Notes: a model not told the origin generated them from the sequence alone. A DNA stretch of 64,000 bases from Burkholderia anthina (GCF_902498995.1 NZ_CABVLY010000001.1:524444-588443), one strand, 5' to 3'; counted from the stretch's first letter, positions 15,753-26,127 are shown. Program-made: numbers and translations.

Positions 15753-17516
15753 ATGAACATGCCCAGCGCGGAATTCTCCACGTCGGAACCCCTTTCCCCT
15801 CCCGATAGCGACTCCATTGGCGGCACCGTGCTCATGAAGGCACTGGCCGACGAGAACGTCGAATTCATCTGGGGCTACCCCGGCGGCTCGGTACTCTACA
15901 TCTACGACGAGCTTTACAAGCAGGACAAGATTCAGCACGTGCTGGTGCGCCACGAACAGGCGGCCGTGCACGCAGCCGATGCGTATGCGCGCTCAACCGG
16001 CAACGTCGGCGTCTGTCTCGTGACGTCCGGCCCCGGTGTCACCAATGCGGTGACCGGCATCGCGACGGCCTATATGGATTCGATTCCGATGGTCGTGATC
16101 AGCGGCCAGGTGCCGACTGCCGCGATCGGCCAGGACGCATTCCAGGAATGCGATACGGTCGGCATCACGCGTCCGTGCGTGAAGCACAACTTCCTCGTGA
16201 AGGACGTGCGCGACCTCGCGGAAACCGTCAAGAAAGCGTTCTACATCGCCCGTACCGGCCGTCCCGGCCCGGTGCTGATCGACATCCCGAAAGACATCTC
16301 CAAGACGCCGTGCCAGTACGAGCCGATCAAGAACGTGTCGCTGCGTTCGTACAACCCGGTCACGAAAGGTCATTCGGGCCAGATCCGCAAGGCCGTGTCG
16401 CTGCTGCTGTCGGCGCAGCGTCCGTACATCTACACGGGCGGCGGCATCATCCTCGCCGACGCGGCACGCGAACTGAACCAGTTCGCCGACCTGCTCGGCT
16501 ACCCGGTCACGAACACACTGATGGGCCTCGGCGGCTATCGCGCGTCGGACAAGAAATTCCTCGGCATGCTCGGCATGCACGGCACCTACGAAGCGAACAT
16601 GGCGATGCAGCACTGTGACGTGCTGATCGCGATCGGCGCACGCTTCGACGACCGCGTGATCGGCGATCCGGCGCACTTCGCGTCGCGTCCGCGCAAGATC
16701 ATCCACATCGACATCGACCCGTCGTCGATCTCGAAGCGCGTGAAGGTCGACATCCCGATCGTCGGCGACGTGAAGGAAGTGCTGAAGGAGCTGATCGAAC
16801 AGCTGCAGACGGCCGAGCATGGCCCCGACACCGAGGCGCTCGCGCAATGGTGGAAGGACATCGAAGGCTGGCGCTCGAAGGACTGCCTGAAGTTCGACCG
16901 CAACAGCGAGATCATCAAGCCGCAGTACGTGGTCGAGAAGGCGTGGGAGCTGACGGACGGCAATGCGTTCGTGTGCTCGGACGTCGGCCAGCACCAGATG
17001 TGGGCGGCGCAGTTCTACCGTTTCAACAAGCCGCGTCGCTGGATCAACTCCGGCGGCCTCGGCACGATGGGCTTCGGCCTGCCGGCAGCGATGGGCGTCA
17101 AGATGGCGCACCCGGACGACGACGTGCTGTGCATCACGGGCGAAGGCTCGATCCAGATGTGCATCCAGGAACTGTCGACCTGCCTGCAGTACGACACGCC
17201 CGTGAAGATCATTTCGCTGAACAACCGCTATCTCGGCATGGTTCGCCAGTGGCAGCAGATCGAATACAGCAAGCGCTATTCGCATTCGTACATGGATGCG
17301 CTGCCTGACTTCGTGAAGCTCGCCGAAGCGTACGGCCATGTCGGCTTGCGGATCGAAAAGACTTCGGATGTGGAGCCGGCGCTGAAGGAAGCGCTGCGCC
17401 TGAAGGACCGCACCGTGTTTCTCGACTTCCAGACCGATCCGACCGAAAACGTCTGGCCGATGGTACAGGCCGGCAAAGGCATCACCGAGATGCTGCTCGG
17501 ATCGGAAGATCTGTAA
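15753..17516 (+). CDS. ilvI: Acetolactate synthase large subunit
   Basis: This is the 587-residue ThDP enzyme that condenses pyruvate with pyruvate or 2-ketobutyrate, the first common step of Val/Leu/Ile synthesis. It has the N-terminal ThDP domain with catalytic Glu68 (RHEQAAVHAADAYAR), FAD-binding middle domain, and C-terminal GEGSIQMCIQELSTCLQYDTP Mg-ThDP motif with SLNNRYLGMV. The start follows GAAAGG with 7-nt spacing and gives the family length; the N-terminal 20 residues are Ser/Pro-rich. It forms a holoenzyme with the ilvH product encoded next. Confidence 0.95.
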   Translation: MNMPSAEFSTSEPLSPPDSDSIGGTVLMKALADENVEFIWGYPGGSVLYIYDELYKQDKIQHVLVRHEQAAVHAADAYARSTGNVGVCLVTSGPGVTNAVTGIATAYMDSIPMVVISGQVPTAAIGQDAFQECDTVGITRPCVKHNFLVKDVRDLAETVKKAFYIARTGRPGPVLIDIPKDISKTPCQYEPIKNVSLRSYNPVTKGHSGQIRKAVSLLLSAQRPYIYTGGGIILADAARELNQFADLLGYPVTNTLMGLGGYRASDKKFLGMLGMHGTYEANMAMQHCDVLIAIGARFDDRVIGDPAHFASRPRKIIHIDIDPSSISKRVKVDIPIVGDVKEVLKELIEQLQTAEHGPDTEALAQWWKDIEGWRSKDCLKFDRNSEIIKPQYVVEKAWELTDGNAFVCSDVGQHQMWAAQFYRFNKPRRWINSGGLGTMGFGLPAAMGVKMAHPDDDVLCITGEGSIQMCIQELSTCLQYDTPVKIISLNNRYLGMVRQWQQIEYSKRYSHSYMDALPDFVKLAEAYGHVGLRIEKTSDVEPALKEALRLKDRTVFLDFQTDPTENVWPMVQAGKGITEMLLGSEDL

Positions 17517-17626
17517 CGGCGCGACGCGCGCCCGGCCCCGCGCGGCCGCCTTCACGAAGGGCGGTGCGGCATCGGGCGGCGCGCGGCGCGAGTGAATCGA
17601 CACGGCACATTCTGGAAGAAGCGAAC

Positions 17627-18118
17627 ATGAGACACATCATTTCCGTCCTGCTGGAAAACGAACCGGGCGCGCTGTCGCGCGTGGTCGGTCTGTTTTCCGC
17701 ACGCGGCTACAACATCGAAACCTTGACGGTGGCGCCGACCGAAGACCAATCGCTGTCGCGGCTCACCATCGTTTCCATTGGCTCGGACGACGTGATCGAA
17801 CAGATCACGAAGCATCTGAACCGCCTGATCGAGGTGGTGAAAGTGGTGGACCTGACCGACGGTGCACACATCGAACGCGAGCTGATGCTGATCAAGGTAC
17901 GTGCAGTGGGCAAGGAGCGCGAAGAAATGAAGCGGATGTCGGATATTTTCCGCGGCCGCATCATCGACGTGACCGAAAAGACCTACACGATCGAATTGAC
18001 GGGCGCGAGCGACAAGCTCGACGCATTCATCCAGGGGCTGGACGCGAGCGCGATCCTGGAGACCGTGCGTACCGGCAGCTCCGGCATCGGACGCGGCGAG
18101 CGCATCCTGAAGGTGTGA
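17627..18118 (+). CDS. ilvH: Acetolactate synthase small regulatory subunit
   Basis: This 163-residue subunit has an N-terminal ACT domain (RHIISVLLENEPGALSRVVGLFSARGYNIETL), where valine binds for feedback inhibition, and the C-terminal ALS_ss_C domain (DIFRGRIIDVTEKTYTIELTG). The length is exactly that of the family. It lies 110 nt after ilvI, in the same operon, and activates the catalytic subunit. Confidence 0.95.
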   Translation: MRHIISVLLENEPGALSRVVGLFSARGYNIETLTVAPTEDQSLSRLTIVSIGSDDVIEQITKHLNRLIEVVKVVDLTDGAHIERELMLIKVRAVGKEREEMKRMSDIFRGRIIDVTEKTYTIELTGASDKLDAFIQGLDASAILETVRTGSSGIGRGERILKV

Positions 18119-18195
18119 TGCCGAAAAGGCACGCCGGGTGCGCCGTCATGTCCCGGCCCGCAGTACCCAATCCGAACGAATTGTTGAATTTTTGA

Positions 18196-19230
<1,035 letters not shown>

Positions 19231-19274
19231 GCATCGCGAGCTGTTCCGGCCCTTCGAGTGGAGGGTCGGTATCA

Positions 19275-19314
19275 AAAAGCCGCCCGAAGGCAGCAGTGCC
19301 CCGGGCGGCTTTTG
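19275..19314 (+). terminator. Intrinsic terminator of ilvIHC
   Basis: A perfect stem (AAAAGCCGCCCG with CGGGCGGCTTTT) has a 14-nt loop and a T-run in the descending arm. Confidence 0.85.
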
Positions 19315-19357
19315 CTATCCTACGGGCTTTGCAATTCACCGAACACCGAACGAACCC

Positions 19358-20002
19358 ATGAACTATCCTCATCCGATCATCGCGCGCGAAGGCTGGCCGT
19401 TCATCGCGATCGCAGCCGTCCTCGCGTTGTTGATCCACGCCGTCGGGGGCTTCGGCTTCGCGTGGCCGTTCTGGCTGCTGCTCGTCTTCGTCGTCCAGTT
19501 CTTCCGCGATCCGCAGCGCCCGATCCCGGCGCAGCCGAACGCGGTGCTGTGCCCGGCGGACGGCCGCATCGTCGCGGTCGAGACCACGCAGGACCCGTAC
19601 GCGAATCGCGAAGCGCTGAAGATCAGCGTGTTCATGAATGTCTTCAACGTTCATTCGCAGCGTTCGCCGGTCGATGGCGCGATCTCCAAGGTCGAGTACT
19701 TCCCGGGCGCGTTCCTGAACGCGGCGATCGACAAGGCGTCGACCGAGAACGAGCGCAATGCGGTCGTGATCCAGACGGCGAGCGGCAAGACCGTCACCGC
19801 CGTGCAGATCGCCGGCCTCGTTGCCCGCCGGATCCTCTGCTACGTGCGCGCGGGCGAACCGCTGTCGCGCGGCCAGCGCTACGGTTTCATCCGCTTCGGC
19901 TCGCGCGTCGACGTGTACCTGCCGCTCGGCAGCCGCGCGAAGGTGTCGATCGGCGAGAAGGTCTACGCATCGTCGACGATCCTCGCCGAGCTCGAACAGT
20001 AA
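19358..20002 (+). CDS. psd: Phosphatidylserine decarboxylase proenzyme (short form)
   Basis: This 214-residue short-type (PSD-A) enzyme makes phosphatidylethanolamine from phosphatidylserine. An N-terminal TM helix (about 15-50), CPADGRIV at about 66-73, [17 protein letters not shown] and the C-terminal FGSRVD are visible; self-cleavage at the Gly-Ser bond makes the pyruvoyl group. pssA follows after 14 nt, so the two consecutive steps of PE synthesis are co-transcribed in reverse pathway order. Confidence 0.93.
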   Translation: MNYPHPIIAREGWPFIAIAAVLALLIHAVGGFGFAWPFWLLLVFVVQFFRDPQRPIPAQPNAVLCPADGRIVAVETTQDPYANREALKISVFMNVFNVHSQRSPVDGAISKVEYFPGAFLNAAIDKASTENERNAVVIQTASGKTVTAVQIAGLVARRILCYVRAGEPLSRGQRYGFIRFGSRVDVYLPLGSRAKVSIGEKVYASSTILAELEQ

Positions 20003-20016
20003 GCGGCGGACGCACG

Positions 20017-20889
20017 ATGGCCGCATTCAAACCGCGCCGGCCGCGCAACGGCGCCAACCAGACTCCGCGCCCGTTCCGCCGCAACAAGGTGATGGCGCCC
20101 GATCCGCTGCCCAGCGAAAGCCGCCGTGCCGCGCGCCAGCGGTTCCTGAAGACGCGCGGCATCTACCTGCTGCCGAACGCGTTCACGACCGCCGCGCTGT
20201 TCTGCGGTTTCTTCGCGGTTGTGCAGGCGATGAACGTGCGTTTCGAGATCGCCGCGATCGCGATCTTCGTCGCGATGGTGCTCGACGGAATGGACGGGCG
20301 CGTCGCGCGGATGACGCATACGCAAAGCGCATTCGGCGAGCAGTTCGACAGCCTGTCGGACATGGTGTCGTTCGGCGTCGCGCCCGCGCTCGTGATGTAC
20401 GAGTGGGTGCTGAAGGATCTCGGCCGCTGGGGCTGGCTTGCCGCGTTCGTCTACTGCTCGGGCGCCGCGCTGCGCCTCGCGCGCTTCAATACGAACATCG
20501 GCGTCGTCGACAAGCGCTTCTTCCAGGGGCTGCCGAGCCCGGCCGCCGCCGCGCTGATCGCCGGCTTCGTGTGGCTCGCGACCGACAACCGCGTGCCGAT
20601 GAAGCTCGGCTGGCTGCCGTGGGTCGCGTTCGTGCTGACGATCTATGCGGGCGTGACGATGGTGTCGAACGCGCCGTTCTACAGCGGCAAGGCGCTCGAC
20701 GTGCGGCACCGCGTGCCGTTCGCGGCGATCCTGCTGGTCGTCGTCGCGTTCGTGCTCGTATCGTCCGATCCGCCGTTGATGCTGTTCTGCCTGTTCGTGC
20801 TGTACGGGCTGTCCGGCTACGTGTTCTGGGCCTACATGGCCGTGCGAGGGCGCGCGAACCCCGCGCGATCGTCGCAGCGCGATCACTGA
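20017..20889 (+). CDS. pssA: CDP-diacylglycerol-serine O-phosphatidyltransferase
   Basis: This 290-residue type II PS synthase has the full CDP-alcohol phosphotransferase motif at residues 93-115 (DG-x2-AR-x8-G-x3-D-x3-D; DGRVARMTHTQSAFGEQFDS onward) with all metal-binding Asp residues. About eight hydrophobic helices follow. The basic N-terminus (residues 1-45, Arg-rich) probably sits on the cytoplasmic side. It makes phosphatidylserine for Psd, encoded immediately upstream. The start is chosen by frame and by homology-like length. Confidence 0.92.
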   Translation: MAAFKPRRPRNGANQTPRPFRRNKVMAPDPLPSESRRAARQRFLKTRGIYLLPNAFTTAALFCGFFAVVQAMNVRFEIAAIAIFVAMVLDGMDGRVARMTHTQSAFGEQFDSLSDMVSFGVAPALVMYEWVLKDLGRWGWLAAFVYCSGAALRLARFNTNIGVVDKRFFQGLPSPAAAALIAGFVWLATDNRVPMKLGWLPWVAFVLTIYAGVTMVSNAPFYSGKALDVRHRVPFAAILLVVVAFVLVSSDPPLMLFCLFVLYGLSGYVFWAYMAVRGRANPARSSQRDH

Positions 20890-20907
20890 CGCGCAACCTG
20901 CTCCCGC

Positions 20908-20940
20908 AACGGCGGCCCCGGTTTCGAGGCCGCCGTTTTC
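20908..20940 (+). terminator. Intrinsic terminator of psd-pssA
   Basis: A 10-bp perfect stem (AACGGCGGCC with GGCCGCCGTT) is followed by TTTTC and, 12 nt on, a CCCCTTTTTTG stretch. Confidence 0.85.
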
Positions 20941-20990
20941 ATTTGCCCCTTTTTTGAATGACGCAGCGCGGCATCCCGGGTGTCGTCCGA

Positions 20991-21019
20991 TTGCGCACCC
21001 GGCGGAATGTCGCTATAGT
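20991..21019 (+). promoter_or_regulatory. leuA operon promoter
   Basis: TTGCGC, 17 nt, TATAGT is a strong sigma-70 promoter. The -10 ends only 7 nt before the ATG of the leucine-rich leader peptide, so transcription is expected to start at or one base before that ATG. Confidence 0.75.
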
Positions 21020-21026
21020 CTTCGGC

Positions 21027-21107
21027 ATGACTGCATCTTCCCGCCTCTCCCTCCTTCTAGCCGGTGCGCCGCTACGCGCGCTAGCTTTGGCGCGCCTGCC
21101 GCGCTGA
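21027..21107 (+). CDS. Leucine-rich leader peptide of leuA
   Basis: This 26-codon frame has 8 leucine codons, including a Leu-Ser-Leu-Leu-Leu run at residues 7-11 and codons that are rare in this GC-rich genome (CTA three times, CTT and TTG once each). Leucine-rich leader peptides sense charged tRNA-Leu by ribosome stalling and control leu genes by attenuation. A GCGCGC inverted repeat (21076-21081 with 21090-21095) lies inside the coding part and a larger hairpin follows. No ribosome binding site is possible if transcription begins at about 21026, so it would be translated leaderless. Confidence 0.8.
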   Translation: MTASSRLSLLLAGAPLRALALARLPR

Positions 21108-21141
21108 CCGTTCTCGCCCTCCGTCAAGCCTCGTCTGTTGT

Positions 21142-21170
21142 TGAGCGTCGCCAGCGGTGGCGCGATCTCA
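21142..21170 (+). terminator. Candidate attenuator hairpin upstream of leuA
   Basis: An interrupted stem (TGAGCG-T-CGCCA with TGGCG-CG-CTCA, small bulges) and GCGG loop starts 35 nt after the leader-peptide stop. It is followed by TTACGTTTGATTT, only a weak U-tract. It may be the terminator or an anti-antiterminator arm; the alternative pairing needs a folding calculation. Confidence 0.5.
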
Positions 21171-21209
21171 TTACGTTTGATTTCCGTATAAAGAGCCCTG
21201 GAGCCCCCC

Positions 21210-22754
21210 ATGACAGACAAGCTGATCATTTTCGATACGACGTTGCGTGACGGCGAACAATCGCCCGGTGCGTCGATGACGAAGGAAGAGAAAATCCGCA
21301 TCGCGAAGCATCTCGAGCGGATGAAGGTCGACGTGATCGAGGCAGGCTTCGCGGCCAGCTCGAACGGCGACTTCGACGCGATCCACACGATCGCCGGTCT
21401 CGTGAAGGACAGCACGATCTGTTCGCTGGCGCGCGCCAACGACAAGGACATCCAGCGCGCGGCCGACGCGCTGAAGCCGGCCAACAGCTCCCGGATCCAC
21501 ACGTTCATCGCGACGTCGCCGCTGCACATGGAGAAGAAGCTGCGGATGACGCCCGACCAGGTGTTCGAGCAGGCGCGCCTCGCGGTGCGCTTCGCGCGCA
21601 AGTTCACCGACAACGTCGAATTCTCGCCCGAAGACGGCAGCCGCTCGGATCTCGACTTCCTGTGCCGCGTGCTGGAAGCGGTGATCGCCGAAGGCGCGAC
21701 GACGATCAACATCGCCGACACGGTCGGCTACGGCGTGCCGGAACTCTACGGCAACCTCGTGAAGACGCTGCGCGAACGCATTCCGAACTCGGACAAGGCG
21801 ATCTTCTCCGTGCATTGCCACAACGACCTCGGGATGGCGGTGGCGAACTCGCTCGCCGGCGTGAAGATCGGCGGCGCACGCCAGATCGAGTGCACGATCA
21901 ACGGTCTCGGCGAGCGCGCGGGCAATACGTCACTCGAAGAAATCGTGATGGCCGTGAAGACGCGCAAGGACTACTTCGGCCTCGACGTCGGCATCGACAC
22001 GACGCAGATCGTGCCGACGTCGAAGCTCGTGTCGCAGATCACCGGTTTCGTCGTGCAGCCGAACAAGGCCGTGGTTGGTGCGAACGCATTCGCACACGCG
22101 TCGGGCATCCATCAGGACGGCGTGCTGAAGGCGCGCGACACCTACGAGATCATGCGCGCGGAAGACGTGGGCTGGACCGCGAACAAGATCGTGCTCGGCA
22201 AGCTGTCGGGCCGCAACGCGTTCAAGCAGCGCCTGCAGGAGCTCGGCGTGTCGCTCGACAGCGAAGCCGAACTGAACGCCGCATTCATGCGCTTCAAGGA
22301 TCTCGCCGACCGCAAGGCCGAGATCTTCGACGAGGACATCATTGCGATCGTCTCCGAAGAGTCGGCGCTGGCGCAGGAGCAGGAGCACTTCAAGTTCGTG
22401 TCGCTGTCGCAGCGTTCGGAAACCGGCGAGCAGCCGCACGCGAAGGTCGTGTTCGCGGTCGAGGGCAAGGAAGTGACCGGCGAGGCACGCGGCAACGGTC
22501 CGGTCGATGCGACGCTGAACGCGATCGAGAGCGAAGTCGGCAGCGGTTCCGAACTGCTGCTGTACTCGGTGAACGCGATCACGACCGGCACGCAGGCGCA
22601 GGGCGAAGTGACCGTCCGGCTGTCGAAGAGCGGCCGGATCGTCAACGGCGTCGGCACCGATCCGGACATCGTCGCGGCTTCCGCGAAGGCGTACATCGCC
22701 GCGCTGAACAAGCTGCACTCGAAGGACGACAAGCTCAACCCGCAGCGTTCATAA
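21210..22754 (+). CDS. leuA: 2-isopropylmalate synthase
   Basis: This 514-residue enzyme condenses acetyl-CoA with 2-oxoisovalerate, the committed step to leucine. The TIM barrel carries [13 protein letters not shown] (8-20) and metal ligands HCHND (202-206); the [11 protein letters not shown] segment follows; the C-terminal regulatory LeuA dimer domain (about 390-510) mediates leucine feedback. GGAG at 21200-21203 sets the start. It uses the product of the IlvIHC pathway encoded 2 kb upstream. Confidence 0.95.
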   Translation: MTDKLIIFDTTLRDGEQSPGASMTKEEKIRIAKHLERMKVDVIEAGFAASSNGDFDAIHTIAGLVKDSTICSLARANDKDIQRAADALKPANSSRIHTFIATSPLHMEKKLRMTPDQVFEQARLAVRFARKFTDNVEFSPEDGSRSDLDFLCRVLEAVIAEGATTINIADTVGYGVPELYGNLVKTLRERIPNSDKAIFSVHCHNDLGMAVANSLAGVKIGGARQIECTINGLGERAGNTSLEEIVMAVKTRKDYFGLDVGIDTTQIVPTSKLVSQITGFVVQPNKAVVGANAFAHASGIHQDGVLKARDTYEIMRAEDVGWTANKIVLGKLSGRNAFKQRLQELGVSLDSEAELNAAFMRFKDLADRKAEIFDEDIIAIVSEESALAQEQEHFKFVSLSQRSETGEQPHAKVVFAVEGKEVTGEARGNGPVDATLNAIESEVGSGSELLLYSVNAITTGTQAQGEVTVRLSKSGRIVNGVGTDPDIVAASAKAYIAALNKLHSKDDKLNPQRS

Positions 22755-22781
22755 CCTGCGCGTCGGGCGCCGAACGCCTGA

Positions 22782-22820
22782 AACGCCCCGTGCGGCCTTG
22801 CGCCGCCCGGGGCGTTTTTT
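22782..22820 (+). terminator. Intrinsic terminator of leuA
   Basis: Stem AACGCCCCG with CGGGGCGTT, inner GC-rich pairs, then six T. It lies just beyond the convergent SulP gene end and is much better in the plus direction. Confidence 0.85.
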
Positions 22821-22830
22821 CATGTGCCGC

Positions 22831-24381
22831 TCATTCCGCGGCCGGCGCGCGGAGCAGCCGGCGGCGCGCGGCCGGGCGCGGCGCCGGGCGGCGGCGGCGG
22901 AATTCGACCGTGATGGCGCGCCGCGGCGCATCGGCGACGAATGCGTCGATCAGCTCCAGCACGTCGTGATCGATGTAGTCGGCGCGCGTCGCGTCGATGA
23001 TCACGGCCGCACGGTCCGGAATGTGCCGCAGGTGATGCTTGACCTGCACCTTGCCGACGAACGAGACGTCCTTGCGGAACGACAGCAGGAAGTGATCGTC
23101 ATGCTGTGCGAGCGTGACGGGGCTCTTCAGGTTCGCGACCGCGATCGCCAGCACGCTGCACGCGAGGCCGAGTGCGATGCCGAACAGCAGGTCGACCGCG
23201 AGCACGCCCGCAATCGTCGCGGCGAACGGCACGAACGCGGCCGGACCCTGCTTCAGCACCGAGCGGAACAGCGCCGGTTTCGCGAGCTTGAAGCCGGTGT
23301 GGATCAGGATCGCCGCGAGGCTCGCGAGCGGGATCAGGTTGATCAGGCCGGTGAGCGCGAACACGCTGGCAAGCAGCAGCACCCCGTGCACGATCGCCGA
23401 CATCCGGCTTTGCGCCCCCGCATTCACGTTGACCGAGCTGCGCACGATCACCGACGTGATCGGCAGCCCGCCGACCGCACCCGCGACGAGGTTGCCGACA
23501 CCCTGTGCCTTCAGCTCGCGATCCGGCTGGGTCGGCCGGCGCTTCGGGTCGATCTGTTCGACCGCTTCCAGGCTCAGCAGCGTCTCGAGGCTCGCGACTA
23601 CCGCAATCGTGATCGCGACGCGCCACACGTCCGGGTTCACGAGCTGCCCGAAGTTCGGGCCGAGCTCCGCGTGCTTGAGCGATGCGGCGAGCGCCGCGAA
23701 CGATTCGAGTTCGGGCAGTGTCACGCGATGCGCGGCGCCCGGCGCGACCGACGGCGCGATCGCGCCGAGCAGCAGCGTCGCGCCGATGCCGAACAAGACG
23801 ACCGCAAGCGGCGCGGGAACCGCGCGGGCCCATGCGAAGCGCTTGAGCGCCGGCGTGTCCCATGCGGCGAGCAGCGCGACGGACACGAGCGCGATGACCG
23901 TGGCCGCCCATGCGGTCGGCAGGCCCGGCCATGACGCAAACGATTGCGCGGCCGCGCCGCCGATACCGAATGCGAACGGAATCTGCTTCACGATCAGCAA
24001 CAGGCCGATCGCGGCAAGCATGCCCTTGATGACGGGCGACGGCACGTAGGCGGCGAAGCGGCCGGCGCGCAGCATGCCGAAGCCGAACTGGAGGACGCCG
24101 GACAGCAGTACCGCGAGCAGGAATGCGGAGAAGCTGCCGAGTTGTGCGATCCCTTCGACGACGATCACGACGAGGCCGGCCGCCGGCCCGCTCACGGACA
24201 GCGACGAGCCGCTCAGCAGCGCGACGACGATTCCGCCGACGATGCCGGACACCAGCCCGGCGAACGGCTCGACGCCGGATGCATTGGCGATGCCGAGACA
24301 TAGCGGCAGCGCGACGAGGAAAACGACGATGCCGGCGACGATGTCGCGCGGCAGAGTGGACAGGCGCTCGTTCAGTTTCAT
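22831..24381 (-). CDS. SulP family anion transporter, likely bicarbonate
   Basis: This 516-residue SLC26/SulP transporter has a TM core of about 12-14 helices (first motif PRDIVAGIVVFLVALPLCLGIANASG), GNLVAGAVGGLPITSVIVRSS in the second half and a C-terminal STAS domain (about 420-500), followed by a very Arg-rich tail. SulP proteins carry sulfate, bicarbonate or dicarboxylates. The gene lies 39 nt downstream of a beta-carbonic anhydrase on the same strand, the arrangement of bicarbonate transporters, so inorganic carbon is the likelier substrate. Confidence 0.82.
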   Translation of the reverse strand: MKLNERLSTLPRDIVAGIVVFLVALPLCLGIANASGVEPFAGLVSGIVGGIVVALLSGSSLSVSGPAAGLVVIVVEGIAQLGSFSAFLLAVLLSGVLQFGFGMLRAGRFAAYVPSPVIKGMLAAIGLLLIVKQIPFAFGIGGAAAQSFASWPGLPTAWAATVIALVSVALLAAWDTPALKRFAWARAVPAPLAVVLFGIGATLLLGAIAPSVAPGAAHRVTLPELESFAALAASLKHAELGPNFGQLVNPDVWRVAITIAVVASLETLLSLEAVEQIDPKRRPTQPDRELKAQGVGNLVAGAVGGLPITSVIVRSSVNVNAGAQSRMSAIVHGVLLLASVFALTGLINLIPLASLAAILIHTGFKLAKPALFRSVLKQGPAAFVPFAATIAGVLAVDLLFGIALGLACSVLAIAVANLKSPVTLAQHDDHFLLSFRKDVSFVGKVQVKHHLRHIPDRAAVIIDATRADYIDHDVLELIDAFVADAPRRAITVEFRRRRPAPRPAARRRLLRAPAAE

Positions 24382-24420
24382 GGTTAGGGCGTTTTCATGG
24401 GCGTTGGGGTAGGGCGCGGG

Positions 24421-25062
24421 TCAGCCGAATGCGACGGCCGTGGCGGTGTGCTGTGGTTCGGCCGCGACCGGCGGCGCCGTGTAGCCGGAATCGAGCTCCG
24501 TCAGGCGGCCGTCGGCGACGGAGAAGATCCAGCCGTGCACGAGGGGCGGTCGGGGGCGGCCCTGCACGATCGGCGACGCACGCAGCAGCTTCACTTGTTC
24601 GAGCACGTTCAGCTCCGCGAGGCGGTCGGCCGCCGCCGCGTCGTCGAGCCCGCCGAGCGTGTCGCGATGGCGCCGCGCAAGCGCGCGGAGCGGCGCGATG
24701 CGGCGGGCGACGTGCGGCAGGTCGGTCGGCGGCGGCAGCAGCGATGCGCGTACGCCGCCGCAGCCGTAGTGGCCGCACACGATCACGTGATCGACCTCGA
24801 GCGCGCGCACCGCGTACTCGAGCACGCTTGCGGCGTTGTCGTCGTCGGGATGGAACAGGTTCGCGATGTTGCGATGGACGAACAGTTCGCCCGGCGCGCA
24901 GTGCGTGATGGTTTCGGCCGGCACGCGGCTGTCGGCGCAGCCGATCCACAGCACGCGCGGATTCTGGCCGCGCGCGAGTGCGTCGAAGAAGCCGGGCGTG
25001 TGTTCGCGCGTCTCGCGGGCCCAGGCGATGTTGGCGACCAGCATGCTCTTGGGGCGATTCAT
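24421..25062 (-). CDS. Beta-class carbonic anhydrase
   Basis: This 213-residue beta-CA has zinc ligands Cys42, His98 and Cys101 and the Asp44-Arg46 dyad (CADSR; HYGCGG). It interconverts CO2 and bicarbonate, supplying bicarbonate for carboxylases. The start is chosen at MNRPKS with AGGA 8 nt upstream; an upstream in-frame ATG would place codons over the ribosome binding site. It is the first gene of a two-gene operon with the SulP transporter. Confidence 0.92.
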   Translation of the reverse strand: MNRPKSMLVANIAWARETREHTPGFFDALARGQNPRVLWIGCADSRVPAETITHCAPGELFVHRNIANLFHPDDDNAASVLEYAVRALEVDHVIVCGHYGCGGVRASLLPPPTDLPHVARRIAPLRALARRHRDTLGGLDDAAAADRLAELNVLEQVKLLRASPIVQGRPRPPLVHGWIFSVADGRLTELDSGYTAPPVAAEPQHTATAVAFG

Positions 25063-25370
25063 GAGGAATCCTTTTAAATTGGGATAGACAACGCACACTC
25101 GAAATGGCGCCGCCGAATCCTTTCGGAATTGAAAGGTCTATTCCGACCGATATTAGGGGTATGCCCTAGCACTCGGTGCCACAGATACAAATTGTTTCAA
25201 ATAGGAATGTCGAGGTGCGCCGCATGCATCCATGCACCGAATGACATGCATTGCGCATGCTGGTTTCCCTTCCGGTAAGGGATTCCGCTCGACGACATCG
25301 CGACAGCGAGTCGATCGGAAAGGATTGCCGATCTCTTTTCCGGATCAACCGGATAGGGCGGAAAAATGAA
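25063..25370. other. AT-richer intergenic region upstream of the carbonic anhydrase
   Basis: About 310 bp have visibly lower GC than the neighbours. It contains a TAGGG-N5-CCCTA dyad (25154-25168), a small CCCTT-AAGGG hairpin near 25270, and several TTGAAA/TTTCAA elements that could be promoters for the leftward carbonic anhydrase. No convincing gene: the short open frames here overlap a terminator and have no ribosome binding site. Confidence 0.45.
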
Positions 25371-25404
25371 ATGGCCATTCACGTGTTTATTCGTGAATGG
25401 CCAT
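25371..25404 (-). terminator. Intrinsic terminator of the lipoprotein gene
   Basis: A perfect 13-bp stem (ATGGCCATTCACG with CGTGAATGGCCAT) has an 8-nt loop. On the minus strand the stem is followed by TTCATTTTT. It lies 30 nt past the stop of the leftward lipoprotein gene. Confidence 0.85.
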
Positions 25405-25434
25405 CGGGAAATTGCGCGGAAATTGCGTAATCGT

Positions 25435-25947
25435 TCAGAACAGATTGCGGCGGTCGGGGTCGTGCAGCGGGTCCGGTGTTTTCTGCGTGATGCGCAGGAT
25501 GCCCTGCGGATCGAAGTAGAAGCTGTACATCATGTACCAGACGTTGTCTTCCAGATACCGGTAGGTCCACACTTCGCGCTTCATCAGCGGGAAGTAGGAA
25601 GTCTCGACCGGCCGGCCGAAATTGACGAGCACGTCGGTCTTCGTCCATTTGCCGATCTCCGCGCGATAGAACTCGCTCGGCTGCAGGACCTGGCGCACGT
25701 TGACGATCTTGTGGGCTGCGTCGACGTCGGCCGCGACGGTGGTCTCGCCCATCGGCTGGGTCGGCCACATCAGGCGCTTGCCGCCGCCGGGCAGATCGTA
25801 GATCTCGCGCGGCGGGCCCATGCGTGCGACGATCGCCGACTCGTCCTGACCGGCCTGGTATTGCTGCCACGGTTGCGCGCAACCGGCGAGCAGCGCCGCC
25901 GCACTGGCGACCAGCACCGGCAGGCGCACGGGAATGCGAATGCGCAT
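25435..25947 (-). CDS. Putative outer-membrane lipoprotein, SmpA/OmlA-like
   Basis: This 170-residue lipoprotein has signal peptide MRIRIPVRLPVLVASAAALLAGC with the lipobox Cys at 23. A repeated short domain follows: DESAIVARMGPPREIYDLPGG and later KTDVLVNFGRPVETSYFP, each of the type seen in SmpA/BamE-like (OmlA) proteins, plus EVWTYRYLED. BamE-like proteins support outer-membrane assembly, but here the role is unproven. The start has GGATCC nearby (AGGAT about 6 nt upstream). It is a single-gene unit. Confidence 0.8.
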   Translation of the reverse strand: MRIRIPVRLPVLVASAAALLAGCAQPWQQYQAGQDESAIVARMGPPREIYDLPGGGKRLMWPTQPMGETTVAADVDAAHKIVNVRQVLQPSEFYRAEIGKWTKTDVLVNFGRPVETSYFPLMKREVWTYRYLEDNVWYMMYSFYFDPQGILRITQKTPDPLHDPDRRNLF

Positions 25948-26127
25948 GGGATCCTCCAGAACTCTCTGACAGTTCCGTTGTATCACGGACGGCGCGCGCC
26001 GGCGCATCGCGCCGAAAAAACCGGTGCGGGATCGCCGCCGGCGTGTCGTGTCTCGCCATGCTTGCGGGCGACGGGGCCGGCGGCCTATGATCCGCGCTTC
26101 TCGACCGGATTGAAGGGCAGGTAGCCG

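Noticed and set aside
25168..25181. A TGGCAC...TGCT element on the minus strand resembling a sigma-54 promoter for the carbonic anhydrase
   Set aside because: The GG-to-GC spacing is two bases too short and no sigma-54 activator gene is nearby.
25197..25382. A 61-codon minus-strand frame in the carbonic anhydrase upstream region
   Set aside because: Its start falls inside the lipoprotein gene's terminator hairpin and there is no ribosome binding site.
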